Of a DNA stretch of 64,000 nucleotides, positions 9,291 to 18,139 are shown in pieces (the first letter of the stretch is position 1; the number at the start of each line of letters is the position of its first letter). The notes beneath the pieces were generated by a model that saw nothing but the letters and a program-made list of their open reading frames with translations, was not told the origin of the DNA and ran no database searches. Origin of the DNA: Microvirga pakistanensis (GTDB lineage: Bacteria; Pseudomonadota; Alphaproteobacteria; Rhizobiales; Beijerinckiaceae); assembly GCF_004458765.1 (NCBI RefSeq), contig NZ_SPJX01000184.1, forward strand, positions 372,001 through 436,000. Direction: 5' to 3'. The position numbers were made by a program, and so were the translations under genes.

Positions 9291-10207
9291 ATAACCCCGT
9301 CCTTCGCACCGGCCTTCTGATCCTTCTGGTTCTGGTCGCCATCGTCCTCTACAGCTCGATCTTCATCGTCCAGCAGACGCAATACGCGCTTGTGCTCCGC
9401 TTCGGCGCGGTGCAATCGGCGATCTCCGAGCCGGGCCTGAAGTTCAAGGTGCCGCTGATCGACGCCGTCACCTTCTTCGAGAAGCGCGTGCTCGATCTCG
9501 ACCTGCCCGTGCAGACGCTCCTGTCCGCCGACCGGCAGAACCTGGAGGTTGACGCCTTCACCCGTTATCGCATCGTCGATCCGCTGCGCTTCTATCAGGC
9601 GGTCGGCACCATCGCTCTGGCCAATCAGCGACTGCAGAGCTTCACCAACTCGGCCATGCGCAACATCCTCGCCAGCGCCTCGCGCGACGCCATCGTGCGC
9701 ACCGATCGTCCGCAGCTGATGGATCGCATCCAGGAGGATGTGAACCGGCAGGCCGGCAGCCTGGGTATCGAGATGATCGACGTGCGCCTGACCCGCGTCG
9801 ATCTGCCCACCGCCAACAGCCAAGCGGTTTATCAGCGCATGCGCACGGAGCGCGAGCGCGAGGCGGCCGATCTGCGCGCGAACGGCAATCAACAGGCGCA
9901 GACGATCCGCGCCCGGGCCGAGCGCGAGGCCACGATCATCCGTGCGGAGGCGAACCAGCGGGCCGAGGAACTGCGCGGCCAGGGCGATGCGGATCGCAAC
10001 CGGATCCTCGCCGAAGCCTTCGGCCAGGATCCCGAGTTCTTCGCCTTCTACCGCTCCATGCAGGCCTACGAGGCGAGCCTGAAGGGCACCGGCACCCGTC
10101 TGGTTCTGAGCCCGGACTCGGAGTTCTTCCGCTACTTCAGCGGGTCGGTCAGGCCCAATGGTGGCGCTCCTGCAACCCCGGCCCCCCAGCCGGCTCCCGC
10201 ACAGTAA
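9287..10207 (+). CDS. hflC: HflC, FtsH-modulating band-7 protein
   Basis: Partner of HflK in the periplasm-facing complex that regulates FtsH. The 306 residues have an N-terminal membrane span (LLILLVLVAIVLYSSIFIV, about 8-26), then the band-7 domain (QQTQYALVLRFGAVQSAISE onward) and an Arg/Glu/Ala coiled coil (about 185-235). The tail is Pro/Ala-rich. It is translationally coupled to hflK by an ATGA overlap, and followed seven bases later by the DUF2065 gene. Confidence 0.96.
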   Translation: MNNPVLRTGLLILLVLVAIVLYSSIFIVQQTQYALVLRFGAVQSAISEPGLKFKVPLIDAVTFFEKRVLDLDLPVQTLLSADRQNLEVDAFTRYRIVDPLRFYQAVGTIALANQRLQSFTNSAMRNILASASRDAIVRTDRPQLMDRIQEDVNRQAGSLGIEMIDVRLTRVDLPTANSQAVYQRMRTEREREAADLRANGNQQAQTIRARAEREATIIRAEANQRAEELRGQGDADRNRILAEAFGQDPEFFAFYRSMQAYEASLKGTGTRLVLSPDSEFFRYFSGSVRPNGGAPATPAPQPAPAQ

Positions 10208-10214
10208 AAGCCTG

Positions 10215-10406
10215 ATGTTGGACTTGATTGCAGCCCTCGGCCTCGCTCTTGCGGTCGAGGGCATTTTATTTGCAGCATTCCCCGAGGGGATGCGCCGCGC
10301 CATGTACGAGGCCGCGCACTCTCCGGCCGACCGGATGCGTCTCGTGGGCATCGTGTCGGCGTTCATCGGCCTGGGCATCATCTGGCTGGCGCGGTGGCTC
10401 GCTTGA
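10215..10406 (+). CDS. DUF2065 family small membrane protein
   Basis: A 63-residue protein with two membrane helices (about 2-20 and 44-61), around a short loop FPEGMRRAMYEAAHSPADRMR. This is the DUF2065 pattern, which I recall as regularly lying directly after hflC. The ATG at 10215, seven bases after the hflC stop, fits the family N-terminus MLDLIAALGLALAVEG. It is possibly an accessory of the HflKC/FtsH assembly, by position only. Confidence 0.85.
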   Translation: MLDLIAALGLALAVEGILFAAFPEGMRRAMYEAAHSPADRMRLVGIVSAFIGLGIIWLARWLA

Positions 10407-10494
10407 GGCAACGGCCCAGCTTCCGCCGCATTCGCGGCTTGAATGACGCGCAGGAACCACAATCTATATGGAATTCTCCAAGAGAGGGTTTTCG

Positions 10495-12006
10495 ATGACA
10501 AAAGCCACGAATGCGCTGGCGCTCTCCGCAACGGCGCCGTCTCGGCGCCCCCTGCGCCGCCGACTGGCCGCGTCCTTTTTCGCAGCCATGACGTTTGTCG
10601 CGGTCGCCGCGCCGCTTCCCGCCACAGCCCGCTCGGCCCCGGAATCCTTCGCCGATCTGGCCGAGGAGGTGACCGGCGCCGTGGTGAACATCTCGGCCTC
10701 GACCACCGTCGAGGCCCGGAACCGCACCCTGCCTCAACTCCCGCCCGGAACACCGTTCGAGGATCTCTTCGAGGAGTTCTTCAACCGCCGCGGCCAAGGC
10801 AACGGCGACGGCGCTCCCTCCCGGCCGCGCAGCTCGAACTCGCTGGGTTCAGGTTTCGTGATCGATGCGTCGGGCATCGTGGTCACCAACAATCACGTGA
10901 TCGGCGATGCCAACGACATCAGCGTGATCTTCTCGGATGGCACGCGCCTCAAGGCCGAGATCGTGGGTAAGGATTCCAAGGTCGATCTCGCGGTCCTGCG
11001 CGTGAAGCCCGACAAGCCCCTCAAGGCCGTCAGGTTCGGCGATTCCGACGCCATCCGCCCCGGCGACTGGGTGATGGCCATCGGCAATCCCTTCGGTCTC
11101 GGAGGCTCGGTCACGGCCGGTATCGTGTCGGCTCGCGGCCGCAACATCGAATCCGGTCCCTACGACAACTACATTCAGACCGACGCCTCGATCAACAAGG
11201 GCAATTCCGGCGGTCCGCTGTTCAACATGAACGGCGAGGTCATCGGCATCAACACGGCGATTCTCTCGCCCACCGGCGGCTCGGTTGGCATCGGCTTTGC
11301 CGTTCCCGCCTCGACCGCCGCGCCGGTGATCGACCAGCTGCGTCAGTTCGGCGAGACCCGCCGCGGCTGGCTCGGCGTGCGCATCCAGAACGTGGACGAC
11401 GCCACCGCCGAAGCCCTGAGCCTCGGCACCGCCCGCGGCGCGCTGATCGCCGGCATCGACGACAAGGGCCCGGCCAAGCCCGCCGGCATGGAGGTCGGCG
11501 ACGTCATCGTCAAGTTCGACGGCAAGGACGTGAAGGATTCCCGCGACCTGCCCCGCATCGTCGCCGCCACGCCCGTGGGCAAGGAGGTCGACGTGACCAT
11601 CGTCCGCAAGGGGCAGGAGATGACCAAGAAGGTCACCCTGGGCCGCCTCGAGGATGGTGAGAAACAGGCCGCCCTGCAGCAGCCTCCCGCGGAAGCGCCC
11701 ACGGTAACGCGCCAGGCGCTCGGCCTCAGCATGTCCGGCATGACGGACGAGCTGCGCCGCCGCTTCAGCCTGAAGGACGACCTGAAGGGCGTGGTGATCA
11801 CGCGGGTGGACCCCAACTCCTCCGCGTCCGACAAGCGCATCCAGGCCGGCGAGGTGATCGTCGAGGTCAACCAGGAGCCGGTGACGAACCCCGCGGACGT
11901 GGCCAAGAAGATCGATGATCTCAAGGCGCAGGGACGCAAGTCGGCGCTGCTCCTGGTGTCCAACGCACAGGGCGAGGTCCGCTTCGTGGCCCTGTCGATC
12001 GAGTAA
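10495..12006 (+). CDS. degP: Do-family periplasmic serine protease
   Basis: Envelope protein quality-control protease. The start at 10495 has AGAGAGG seven bases upstream, so I prefer it to an in-frame ATG at 10468. A signal peptide covers about residues 1-47 (Arg-rich start, SFFAAMTFVAVAAP, cleavage near ATA-RSA). The triad is visible: His in VTNNHVIGD, Asp in KVDLAVLRV, Ser in GNSGGPLFN. Two PDZ domains follow (RRGWLGVRIQ onward, and ALGLSMSGMT to the end). It is placed after hflKC, a common arrangement linking membrane and periplasmic proteolysis. An intrinsic terminator follows. Confidence 0.95.
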   Translation: MTKATNALALSATAPSRRPLRRRLAASFFAAMTFVAVAAPLPATARSAPESFADLAEEVTGAVVNISASTTVEARNRTLPQLPPGTPFEDLFEEFFNRRGQGNGDGAPSRPRSSNSLGSGFVIDASGIVVTNNHVIGDANDISVIFSDGTRLKAEIVGKDSKVDLAVLRVKPDKPLKAVRFGDSDAIRPGDWVMAIGNPFGLGGSVTAGIVSARGRNIESGPYDNYIQTDASINKGNSGGPLFNMNGEVIGINTAILSPTGGSVGIGFAVPASTAAPVIDQLRQFGETRRGWLGVRIQNVDDATAEALSLGTARGALIAGIDDKGPAKPAGMEVGDVIVKFDGKDVKDSRDLPRIVAATPVGKEVDVTIVRKGQEMTKKVTLGRLEDGEKQAALQQPPAEAPTVTRQALGLSMSGMTDELRRRFSLKDDLKGVVITRVDPNSSASDKRIQAGEVIVEVNQEPVTNPADVAKKIDDLKAQGRKSALLLVSNAQGEVRFVALSIE

Positions 12007-12029
12007 ACAATCGAATGGCCTAAGAGAAA

Positions 12030-12050
12030 GGCGGCTGCGGCCGCCTTTTT
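12030..12050 (+). terminator. Intrinsic terminator after degP
   Basis: GGCGGC, a four-base loop TGCG, GCCGCC, then TTTTT. It starts 24 bases after the degP stop and closes the hflK - hflC - DUF2065 - degP unit. Confidence 0.85.
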
Positions 12051-12175
12051 CATGGCTGCTATGTTCTTAATAAAGAACGTTTCGGTTGACATAAAGTCCC
12101 GTCTCGGGGCATCTGGCGTCACTGCATCCCATCGTGAGCCGCGATCACGGCTTGCGGAGCCAATGACGAATTCCG

Positions 12176-14125
12176 ATGACCCAGAATGTTTTTCCCGTCC
12201 CGGCCAGCCTGCAAGGATCAGCGCATGTGAATGCGCAAGCCTATGAGCGGCTCTACCGTCAATCCATCGACGATCCGGAGGGGTTCTGGCGCGAGGAGGC
12301 GCAGATCCTGGACTGGGCGAAGCCTTTCACGCGGGTCAAGAACACCCGCTACTCGCCCGAGGATGTCACCATCGAATGGTTTGCCGACGGGCAGTTGAAC
12401 GCTTCGTACAACTGCCTGGATCGTCACGCCCACGCTCGCGGCGGCGACGCGGCGATCCTGTGGGAGGGCGACAATCCCGGCGAGACCAAACGGATCACAT
12501 GGAGCGAGCTGCACCGTGAAGTGTCCCGGCTCGCCAATGCGCTGAAAAAGCTCGGCGTGAAGAAGGGCGACTTCGTCAGCGTCTACCTGCCGGTCGTCCA
12601 TCAGTCGATCGCCGCGATGCTCGCCTGCGCGCGCATCGGCGCCGTTCATTCGGTCGTGTTCAGCGGCTTCTCGTCGGAGGCTCTCGCGGGCCGCATCGAG
12701 GATTGCCGATCGCGGGTCCTGATCACCGCCGACGAGGGCATGCGCGGGGGCAAATACGTTCCGTTGAAGAAGAACGCCGATGCGGCGTTGGAGAACCTTC
12801 CTTTCGTCGAGCACGTGCTCGTGGTTCGCCGCACGGGGCGCGACGTCCCCATGAAACCCGGGCGCGACCTTTGGTACGACGAGGCATTGGCCGAGGCGTC
12901 CGACGTCTGCGAACCGCTCGCCGTCGGCGCGGAGGATCCGCTCTTCGTGCTCTACACCTCGGGATCAACGGGCAAGCCGAAGGGGATGCTGCACACCACG
13001 GGCGGCTATCTCGTCCATGCGGCCGCGAGCTTCAAGGCCATGTTCGACTACCACCCCGGCGACGTCCATTTCTGCACGGCGGATGTGGGCTGGGTGACGG
13101 CGCACACCTACCTGATCTACGGCCCGCTCGCGAACGGCGCGACGATCGTGCTGTTCGAGGGCGTGCCCACATGGCCCGACACCTCGCGCTGGTGGCAGAT
13201 CGTCGAGCGTTACCGGGTCAACATCTTCTACACCGCGCCGACGGCGATCCGTTCGCTGATGCGCGAAGGGGAGGGGCCGGTGCGCAAGCACGATCTCTCG
13301 TCGCTGAAGATCATGGGTTCGGTCGGCGAGCCCATCAATCCCGAGGCATGGCTCTGGTACCGCGAGGTCGTGGGCGGCGGGCGCTGCCCCATCGTCGATA
13401 CCTATTGGCAGACGGAGACGGGGGCCGTGCTCCTGTGCCCGCTGCCGGGTGCGACCGCCCTCAAGCCCGGCTCCGCGACCAAGCCGTTCTTTGGCGTCCG
13501 CCCTGCCTTGCTTGGCGCCGACGGCACGATCGTGGAGGGCGAGGGAAGTGGCAGCCTGTGCTTCGCGGATTCCTGGCCGGGACAGGCGCGCACGATCCTC
13601 GGCGACCGCGAGCGCTTCCTCAAGACCTATTTCAGCGCCTATCCGGGCTTCTACTTCACGGGTGACGGCGCGCGCCGCGATGCGGACGGCGACTACTGGA
13701 TCACCGGCCGCCTGGACGACGTGATCAATGTGTCCGGCCATCGTCTCGGCACGGTGGAGGTCGAGGCCGCCCTGGCGTCGCATCCCTCCGTGGCGGAGGC
13801 GGCAGTGGTGGGCGTTCCCCACGACATCAAGGGACAGGGTATCTTCGCCTTCGTGACCCTGAAGGAAGGCGTTGCCGAAAGCCCGGATCTGCGACGCGAG
13901 CTCGTGCAAGTGGTGCGCGCCCGCATCGGTCCCATCGCCACGCCCGACCGCATCGAATGGGCCGCGCAACTGCCGAAGAACCGTTCGGGAAAGATCCTGC
14001 GGCGCATTCTGACGCGCATTGCAGCGGGCGACTTCGAGAACCATGGCGACACGACCACCGTGGCGGATCCCACCGTGGTTGCGGAGATCGTGAGACGGAT
14101 GAAGGCGCAGGCGCCGGCAAGCTGA
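12176..14125 (+). CDS. acs: Acetyl-CoA synthetase
   Basis: Activates acetate to acetyl-CoA through acetyl-AMP. The 649-residue length and order of motifs fit Acs. These are the ATP loop [12 protein letters not shown] (about 262-273), [16 protein letters not shown], the hinge [16 protein letters not shown] (about 514-529), and the C-terminal [11 protein letters not shown], whose last Lys is the acylation-controlled catalytic residue in the family. The A5 motif reads DTYWQTETG where most Acs proteins I know have DTWWQTETG. Propionyl-CoA synthetase is the main alternative, but the [19 protein letters not shown] stretch favours Acs. It is monocistronic. Confidence 0.9.
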   Translation: MTQNVFPVPASLQGSAHVNAQAYERLYRQSIDDPEGFWREEAQILDWAKPFTRVKNTRYSPEDVTIEWFADGQLNASYNCLDRHAHARGGDAAILWEGDNPGETKRITWSELHREVSRLANALKKLGVKKGDFVSVYLPVVHQSIAAMLACARIGAVHSVVFSGFSSEALAGRIEDCRSRVLITADEGMRGGKYVPLKKNADAALENLPFVEHVLVVRRTGRDVPMKPGRDLWYDEALAEASDVCEPLAVGAEDPLFVLYTSGSTGKPKGMLHTTGGYLVHAAASFKAMFDYHPGDVHFCTADVGWVTAHTYLIYGPLANGATIVLFEGVPTWPDTSRWWQIVERYRVNIFYTAPTAIRSLMREGEGPVRKHDLSSLKIMGSVGEPINPEAWLWYREVVGGGRCPIVDTYWQTETGAVLLCPLPGATALKPGSATKPFFGVRPALLGADGTIVEGEGSGSLCFADSWPGQARTILGDRERFLKTYFSAYPGFYFTGDGARRDADGDYWITGRLDDVINVSGHRLGTVEVEAALASHPSVAEAAVVGVPHDIKGQGIFAFVTLKEGVAESPDLRRELVQVVRARIGPIATPDRIEWAAQLPKNRSGKILRRILTRIAAGDFENHGDTTTVADPTVVAEIVRRMKAQAPAS

Positions 14126-14350
14126 GCATCACGCGTTTGTCACAATGATCCTGTCCAATCGGAGCCCGTCGGATACCGGAGAGGCCGCGCGAACAGCACC
14201 CTCCGGGCTCCGTCATCCACCGCGTCCTTGCTTTCAGTATCCCGTAGCCAATCCGATGAAGCCGAGATGAGGCCACAGCCCCGGCCGTGACGGCCGAGCG
14301 CGCGAATGAGCGGCCCGTTTCCATGAAGGGGCGTCAGGAGCAGAGCAGCC

Positions 14351-15172
14351 ATGAGCACGATCACGACCAGCGACGGCACGCAGATTTTCTACAAGGATTG
14401 GGGGGCGGGCCAGCCCATCGTCTTCTCGCACGGATGGCCGCTGAGCGCGGATGCCTGGGACGCGCAGATGCTCTTCTTCGGGGAGCGCGGCTACCGGGTC
14501 ATCGCGCATGACCGGCGCGGGCACGGGCGCTCGACCCAGACCTGGGCCGGCAACGACATGGACACCTATGCGGACGATCTCGCGGCGCTGATCGACCATC
14601 TGAACCTGGAGAACGCCGTTCTGGTCGGGCACTCGACCGGCGGGGGCGAGGTCACCCGCTATCTCGGACGCCACGGGACGAGGCGTGTCGCCAAAGCCGT
14701 GCTGGTGGGCGCGATCCCGCCGCTGATGCTCAAGACCGATGCCAATCCGCAAGGCACGCCTATCGCGGTGTTCGACGACATTCGGACAAACACCGCTCTC
14801 AACCGGCCGCAATTCTTCTACGATCTCCCGACCCCGTTCTACGGCTTCAACCGGGAGGGAGCGGCCGTTCACGAGGGCCTGCGCCTGGCGTTCTGGCTGC
14901 AGGGCATGCAGGCGGGCATCAAATCCGCCTATGACTGCATCAGGCAGTTCTCGGAGACGGATCTCACGGACGATCTGAAGAGAATCGACATACCGACGCT
15001 GGTCGTGCACGGCGACGACGATCAGATCGTGCCGATCGCGGCATCGGCCATGCTCTCGTCGAAGATCCTCCCGAACGCGACGCTGAAGGTCTATCCGGGC
15101 GGATCGCACGGCCTGGCGCAGATTCAGGTCGAAGAGTTCAACAACGACCTTCTCGCCTTCATCCAAGGTTGA
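14351..15172 (+). CDS. Alpha/beta hydrolase, non-heme chloroperoxidase type
   Basis: A 273-residue alpha/beta hydrolase with [11 protein letters not shown] (oxyanion region). The nucleophile elbow is GHSTGGGE (Ser near 98), the acid is in [10 protein letters not shown] (near 225) and the general base in GGSHGLA (near 255). The Ser-Asp-His triad plus the [10 protein letters not shown] and GHSTGGGEV signatures are those of cofactor-free chloroperoxidases. These act mainly as esterases and perhydrolases; the physiological substrate is unknown. GGAGCAGAGCAGCC precedes the ATG. It converges on serB with 17 bases between stops. Confidence 0.9.
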   Translation: MSTITTSDGTQIFYKDWGAGQPIVFSHGWPLSADAWDAQMLFFGERGYRVIAHDRRGHGRSTQTWAGNDMDTYADDLAALIDHLNLENAVLVGHSTGGGEVTRYLGRHGTRRVAKAVLVGAIPPLMLKTDANPQGTPIAVFDDIRTNTALNRPQFFYDLPTPFYGFNREGAAVHEGLRLAFWLQGMQAGIKSAYDCIRQFSETDLTDDLKRIDIPTLVVHGDDDQIVPIAASAMLSSKILPNATLKVYPGGSHGLAQIQVEEFNNDLLAFIQG

Positions 15173-15189
15173 TGCGGTGTGTTGCGGCG

Positions 15190-16104
15190 TCAAGCCGAGG
15201 CCGCAACGATTTCCTCCGCCCGGTAGCCCTGCGCGTAGAGCAGCGCCGTCAGATCGGCATGGTCGATCCGCGCATGGGCGGCCGCTGCGACCGCCGGCTT
15301 CGCCCGGAAAGCGACGCCGAGGCCCGCCTCTCCCAGCATGGCGAGATCGTTGGCGCCGTCGCCCACCGCCATGGTCTCGTGATGCGCGAGGTTGAAGCGG
15401 GAGCGCAGCTCGACGAGCGTCGCGAGTTTCGCCTCCCGGCCCAGGATCGGCTCCTCGACGAGACCGGCCAGCCTCCCGCCGTTGAGGATCAGGTGGTTCG
15501 AGCGGTGTTCGTCGAAGCCGATCTTCGCCCCGACAGGGCCGGTGAACAGGGTGAAGCCGCCGGATACGAGGCAGGTATAGCCGCCATTCGCCCGGATGGT
15601 CCGCACCAGCGCCGGCCCGCCGGGGGTCAGGGTGATCCGCTTCTCGATGATCTCGTCGACTACGCGGACCGGCAGGTTCTTCAAAAGAGCGACACGCTCG
15701 CGCAAGGCCGGCTCGAACGCGATCTCGCCGCGCATGGCGCGCTCGGTGATCTCCGAAACCTCCGCCTTCAGGCCCACGTAATCGGCCAGTTCGTCGATGC
15801 ATTCCTGGCCGATCATGGTGGAGTCCATATCGGCCAGGAACAGGCGCTTGCGGCGGGTGGCGAGGGACTGCACCACGATGTCGACAGGCTCGCCCTCGAG
15901 CGCCGTGCGCAGGGAGGCCTCGACGGCCTTGGCCGCGGCGGGGGCGGCGACGATAAGGTCGGCCGCGATTCCCCTTGCCAGAACGGTGCGTTCCGTCTCA
16001 TGTCCCAGCGCGCGCGCCGCGTCTGCCACGAGTTCGTCCGTCACCACGGGCTGGGACGGGTTGGCGATCAGAGTCGCGACGAGGAATTCTTGAGAAGACG
16101 CCAT
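15190..16104 (-). CDS. serB: Phosphoserine phosphatase
   Basis: Last step of serine biosynthesis. With the start at 16104 ([16 protein letters not shown]) the protein has 304 residues. An N-terminal ACT-like region (about 1-85) precedes the HAD domain, with nucleophile motif [16 protein letters not shown], the Ser/Thr motif VSGGFT, a Lys, and motif [13 protein letters not shown]. The frame stays open upstream to 16191, but the family N-terminus fits 16104. Its start codon overlaps that of miaA on the other strand (CATG). Confidence 0.94.
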   Translation of the reverse strand: MASSQEFLVATLIANPSQPVVTDELVADAARALGHETERTVLARGIAADLIVAAPAAAKAVEASLRTALEGEPVDIVVQSLATRRKRLFLADMDSTMIGQECIDELADYVGLKAEVSEITERAMRGEIAFEPALRERVALLKNLPVRVVDEIIEKRITLTPGGPALVRTIRANGGYTCLVSGGFTLFTGPVGAKIGFDEHRSNHLILNGGRLAGLVEEPILGREAKLATLVELRSRFNLAHHETMAVGDGANDLAMLGEAGLGVAFRAKPAVAAAAHARIDHADLTALLYAQGYRAEEIVAASA

Positions 16105-17050
16105 GGGAGACCGGGCCGTGAATGAGGGTGGGATCGGAGCGGTTCTCATTGCAGGACCGACCGCGTCAGGCAAGTCCGCCTTGGGCGTCAAACTGGCTCA
16201 AGAACTCGACGGGGTGGTGATCAATGCCGATTCGATGCAGGTCTATCGCGACCTGCGGGTGATCACGGCCCGTCCGACGCCCGAGGAGGAGACCGAGGCG
16301 CCCCACCGTCTCTACGGCCATGTGGATGCCGCCGTGAACTTCTCCGTCGGGCGCTACGTGGCCGATGCCGCCCGGGTTCTCCAGGAGATCCAGGGCCGCA
16401 AGCTGCCGATCCTGGTGGGAGGGACGGGGCTCTACTTCAAGGCTCTGACCGAGGGTCTGTCGGACATCCCGTCCGTTCCGGAGGAGGTTCGCGAGAGCAT
16501 CCGGCAGGAAAGCGACGGCTTGGAGACGCCAGAGCTTCACCGCCTCCTGTCGGAGCGCGATCCTGAAACGGCGCGGACTCTGCGGCCGTCGGACCGGCTG
16601 CGGGTGCAGCGAGCCCTGGAGATCTTCGCGGCCACCGGCCGGCCGCTCGTGTCCTTCCACGGAGCCCGCCAGCCAGGTCCCCTGGGCGGCCTGCCCGTCA
16701 TCAAGCTCTTTCTGGCCCCCGAGCGGGAGGACCTGCGCCGGCGCATCGACCGGCGCTTCCTCGACATGATGGAGCGGGGCGCCCTCGACGAGGTGAGGGC
16801 TTTGGGCGAGCGGAACCTCGATCCCATGCTGCCTGCCATGCGGGCCCACGGTGTTCCAGGCCTCCTGGCCCATCTGCGCGGCGAGATCTCCCTCGACGAG
16901 GCCATCGTCAGGGGCCAGGGAGACACCCGCCGCTACGCCAAGCGCCAGTTCACGTGGTTCCGCCACCAGCTGCCGGATTGGCAATGGGTGGAGCCGGAGA
17001 GGGGCTTCGAAGCGGTGATCGCCCGGCTCAATGCGCCAAGCTGCCCGTGA
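16103..17050 (+). CDS. miaA: tRNA dimethylallyltransferase
   Basis: Adds a dimethylallyl group to A37 of tRNAs reading UNN codons. The 315-residue protein has the P-loop [10 protein letters not shown] near residue 17, then the catalytic [12 protein letters not shown], the substrate motif [10 protein letters not shown], and the C-terminal [17 protein letters not shown] with the conserved RQxTW. The ATG at 16103 overlaps the serB start codon on the opposite strand. A GTG at 16118 is an alternative start five residues in. Its 3' end overlaps the RMD1/DUF155 gene by 23 bases, tail to tail. Confidence 0.95.
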   Translation: MGDRAVNEGGIGAVLIAGPTASGKSALGVKLAQELDGVVINADSMQVYRDLRVITARPTPEEETEAPHRLYGHVDAAVNFSVGRYVADAARVLQEIQGRKLPILVGGTGLYFKALTEGLSDIPSVPEEVRESIRQESDGLETPELHRLLSERDPETARTLRPSDRLRVQRALEIFAATGRPLVSFHGARQPGPLGGLPVIKLFLAPEREDLRRRIDRRFLDMMERGALDEVRALGERNLDPMLPAMRAHGVPGLLAHLRGEISLDEAIVRGQGDTRRYAKRQFTWFRHQLPDWQWVEPERGFEAVIARLNAPSCP

Positions 17051-17861
17051 GCATCTGGTAGAAGGTGATGAAGATCTCGAACACGATCAGGAGCACGATG
17101 ATCAGTTCGAGGCGCAGCGAGCGCTCCGTGTCGATGATGTCGGTCAGCGCCTGGGCCGTATCGCCCAGAACCTCCAGCTTGCGGTGGAGGGCGGCAGCGC
17201 GCTCCTTCAGCTCGTATTCGTCCTCCAGGCGCGCATAGAGGCGCTCGAGATCGGGCCTGTCCCACAAAACGTCGGGCTTTTCCTCGACGGCGACGCCGCC
17301 CGACATACGCTGGCGGACGAGGAGCGCCTGGCCGACCTGCTTCAGGATCTTGCGGCGGTCGCGCGGGCGGCGGCCTTTCAAGGCGAGGTGCTGGACGGAG
17401 GGCTCCACCAGCTCGAAGGCCGCCGAGGCCTCCCGCTCGTCGCGGGCGAGTGTCGCGCTCTTGGAGAGCGCGTCGGCGATGACGATGAGCCGCTCCGTGG
17501 AGAGCTTCTTGATGTAGATCGGGCCGCCCGGGGGAATCTGGTCATCCCGCTCGGGCGAGATCTCGATGATGGCCGTCTCCTCCTCGTGACGGGCGAACTC
17601 GCCCTGGATGCGCTGACGCAGCCCCCGGATGACCTCGTCCTCCTCCAGAGGCGTCAGGCCGACAAGAACGGCCACGCCGTAACGGAACAGCGCCACGAAG
17701 CCGTCCTGGCCGGCCCGGAAGGCGAGGGGGGTCGTGGACAGAACATCGCTGCGCTCTAGGCCAGCCACGTCCAGGCGGTCCCCCAGGAGCAGGGCGCGGG
17801 CGGTCAGCCTTTGATTTTGCATGGGAAGGCCGGTGGAGGAGATCGGATCGGTCATGGTCAT
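17028..17861 (-). CDS. RMD1/DUF155 family membrane-anchored protein
   Basis: A 277-residue protein matching the RMD1 (DUF155) family. The N-terminal domain includes [20 protein letters not shown], a central helical region leads to a coiled coil (about 215-250), and a single C-terminal membrane helix carries [20 protein letters not shown]. The family is named for yeast proteins acting in meiosis and mitochondria; no bacterial function is established that I know. ATG at 17861 is chosen over an upstream TTG at 17888, though neither has a clear ribosome site. It overlaps miaA at its 3' end. Confidence 0.85.
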   Translation of the reverse strand: MTMTDPISSTGLPMQNQRLTARALLLGDRLDVAGLERSDVLSTTPLAFRAGQDGFVALFRYGVAVLVGLTPLEEDEVIRGLRQRIQGEFARHEEETAIIEISPERDDQIPPGGPIYIKKLSTERLIVIADALSKSATLARDEREASAAFELVEPSVQHLALKGRRPRDRRKILKQVGQALLVRQRMSGGVAVEEKPDVLWDRPDLERLYARLEDEYELKERAAALHRKLEVLGDTAQALTDIIDTERSLRLELIIVLLIVFEIFITFYQMLTGSLAH

Positions 17862-17920
17862 ACGACTAAAATAGGACGCCCGGAACAAAAGCTAAGCCGG
17901 TCGCGACAATGCAAGGCTGC

Positions 17921-17949
17921 TTGACCGAATGGAATCGATCGGTTAGCGT
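17921..17949 (+). promoter_or_regulatory. Candidate promoter of the ilv leader transcript
   Basis: TTGACC, a 17-base spacer, then TAGCGT, 32 bases before the leader-peptide ATG. The -10 box is weak; the placement is the main support. Confidence 0.4.
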
Positions 17950-17980
17950 TTTCGCAACTTTTGAACCGAGAGCTGCATTG

Positions 17981-18031
17981 ATGCGCAAGCTTATTCTCGT
18001 AGTACGAGCGCCATCGACGGAGCGGGATTGA
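17981..18031 (+). CDS. ilv operon leader peptide
   Basis: A 16-codon frame encoding MRKLILVVRAPSTERD. Residues 4-8 are Leu-Ile-Leu-Val-Val, all three branched-chain amino acids, using CTT, ATT and GTA codons that look uncommon in this GC-rich window. It is followed at once by competing hairpins and an intrinsic terminator, then ilvI. This is classical ribosome-mediated attenuation: slow translation of the Leu/Ile/Val run when those tRNAs are uncharged should favour read-through into the acetolactate synthase genes. Confidence 0.88.
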   Translation: MRKLILVVRAPSTERD

Positions 18032-18055
18032 TCCCCGCAGGTCCGGCGATGGCGC
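18008..18055 (+). promoter_or_regulatory. ilv attenuator, first hairpin
   Basis: GCGCCATCG at 18008-18016 can pair with CGATGGCGC at 18047-18055, nine base pairs, with a smaller GCGGG...CCCGC stem inside. The 5' arm lies within the second half of the leader frame, so a ribosome stalled at the Leu-Ile-Leu-Val-Val run would leave it free. A ribosome at the stop codon would mask it. Confidence 0.75.
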
Positions 18056-18057
18056 AC

Positions 18058-18079
18058 AGGCCCCTCAGGGGCCTTTTTT
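18058..18079 (+). terminator. ilv attenuator terminator
   Basis: AGGCCCC, loop TCA, GGGGCCT and a run of six T, located between the leader peptide and the ilvI start at 18140. It is the conditional terminator of the attenuator. Confidence 0.88.
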
Positions 18080-18139
18080 ATTGCCTGAAACACTAGAACG
18101 ACGCAGACAAGCACAAGAGACCCGACGGAGCCAAATACT

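Noticed and set aside
14234..15802. A 522-codon minus-strand frame spanning the alpha/beta hydrolase and part of serB
   Set aside because: It crosses two well-supported genes and its translation is low-complexity and family-less.
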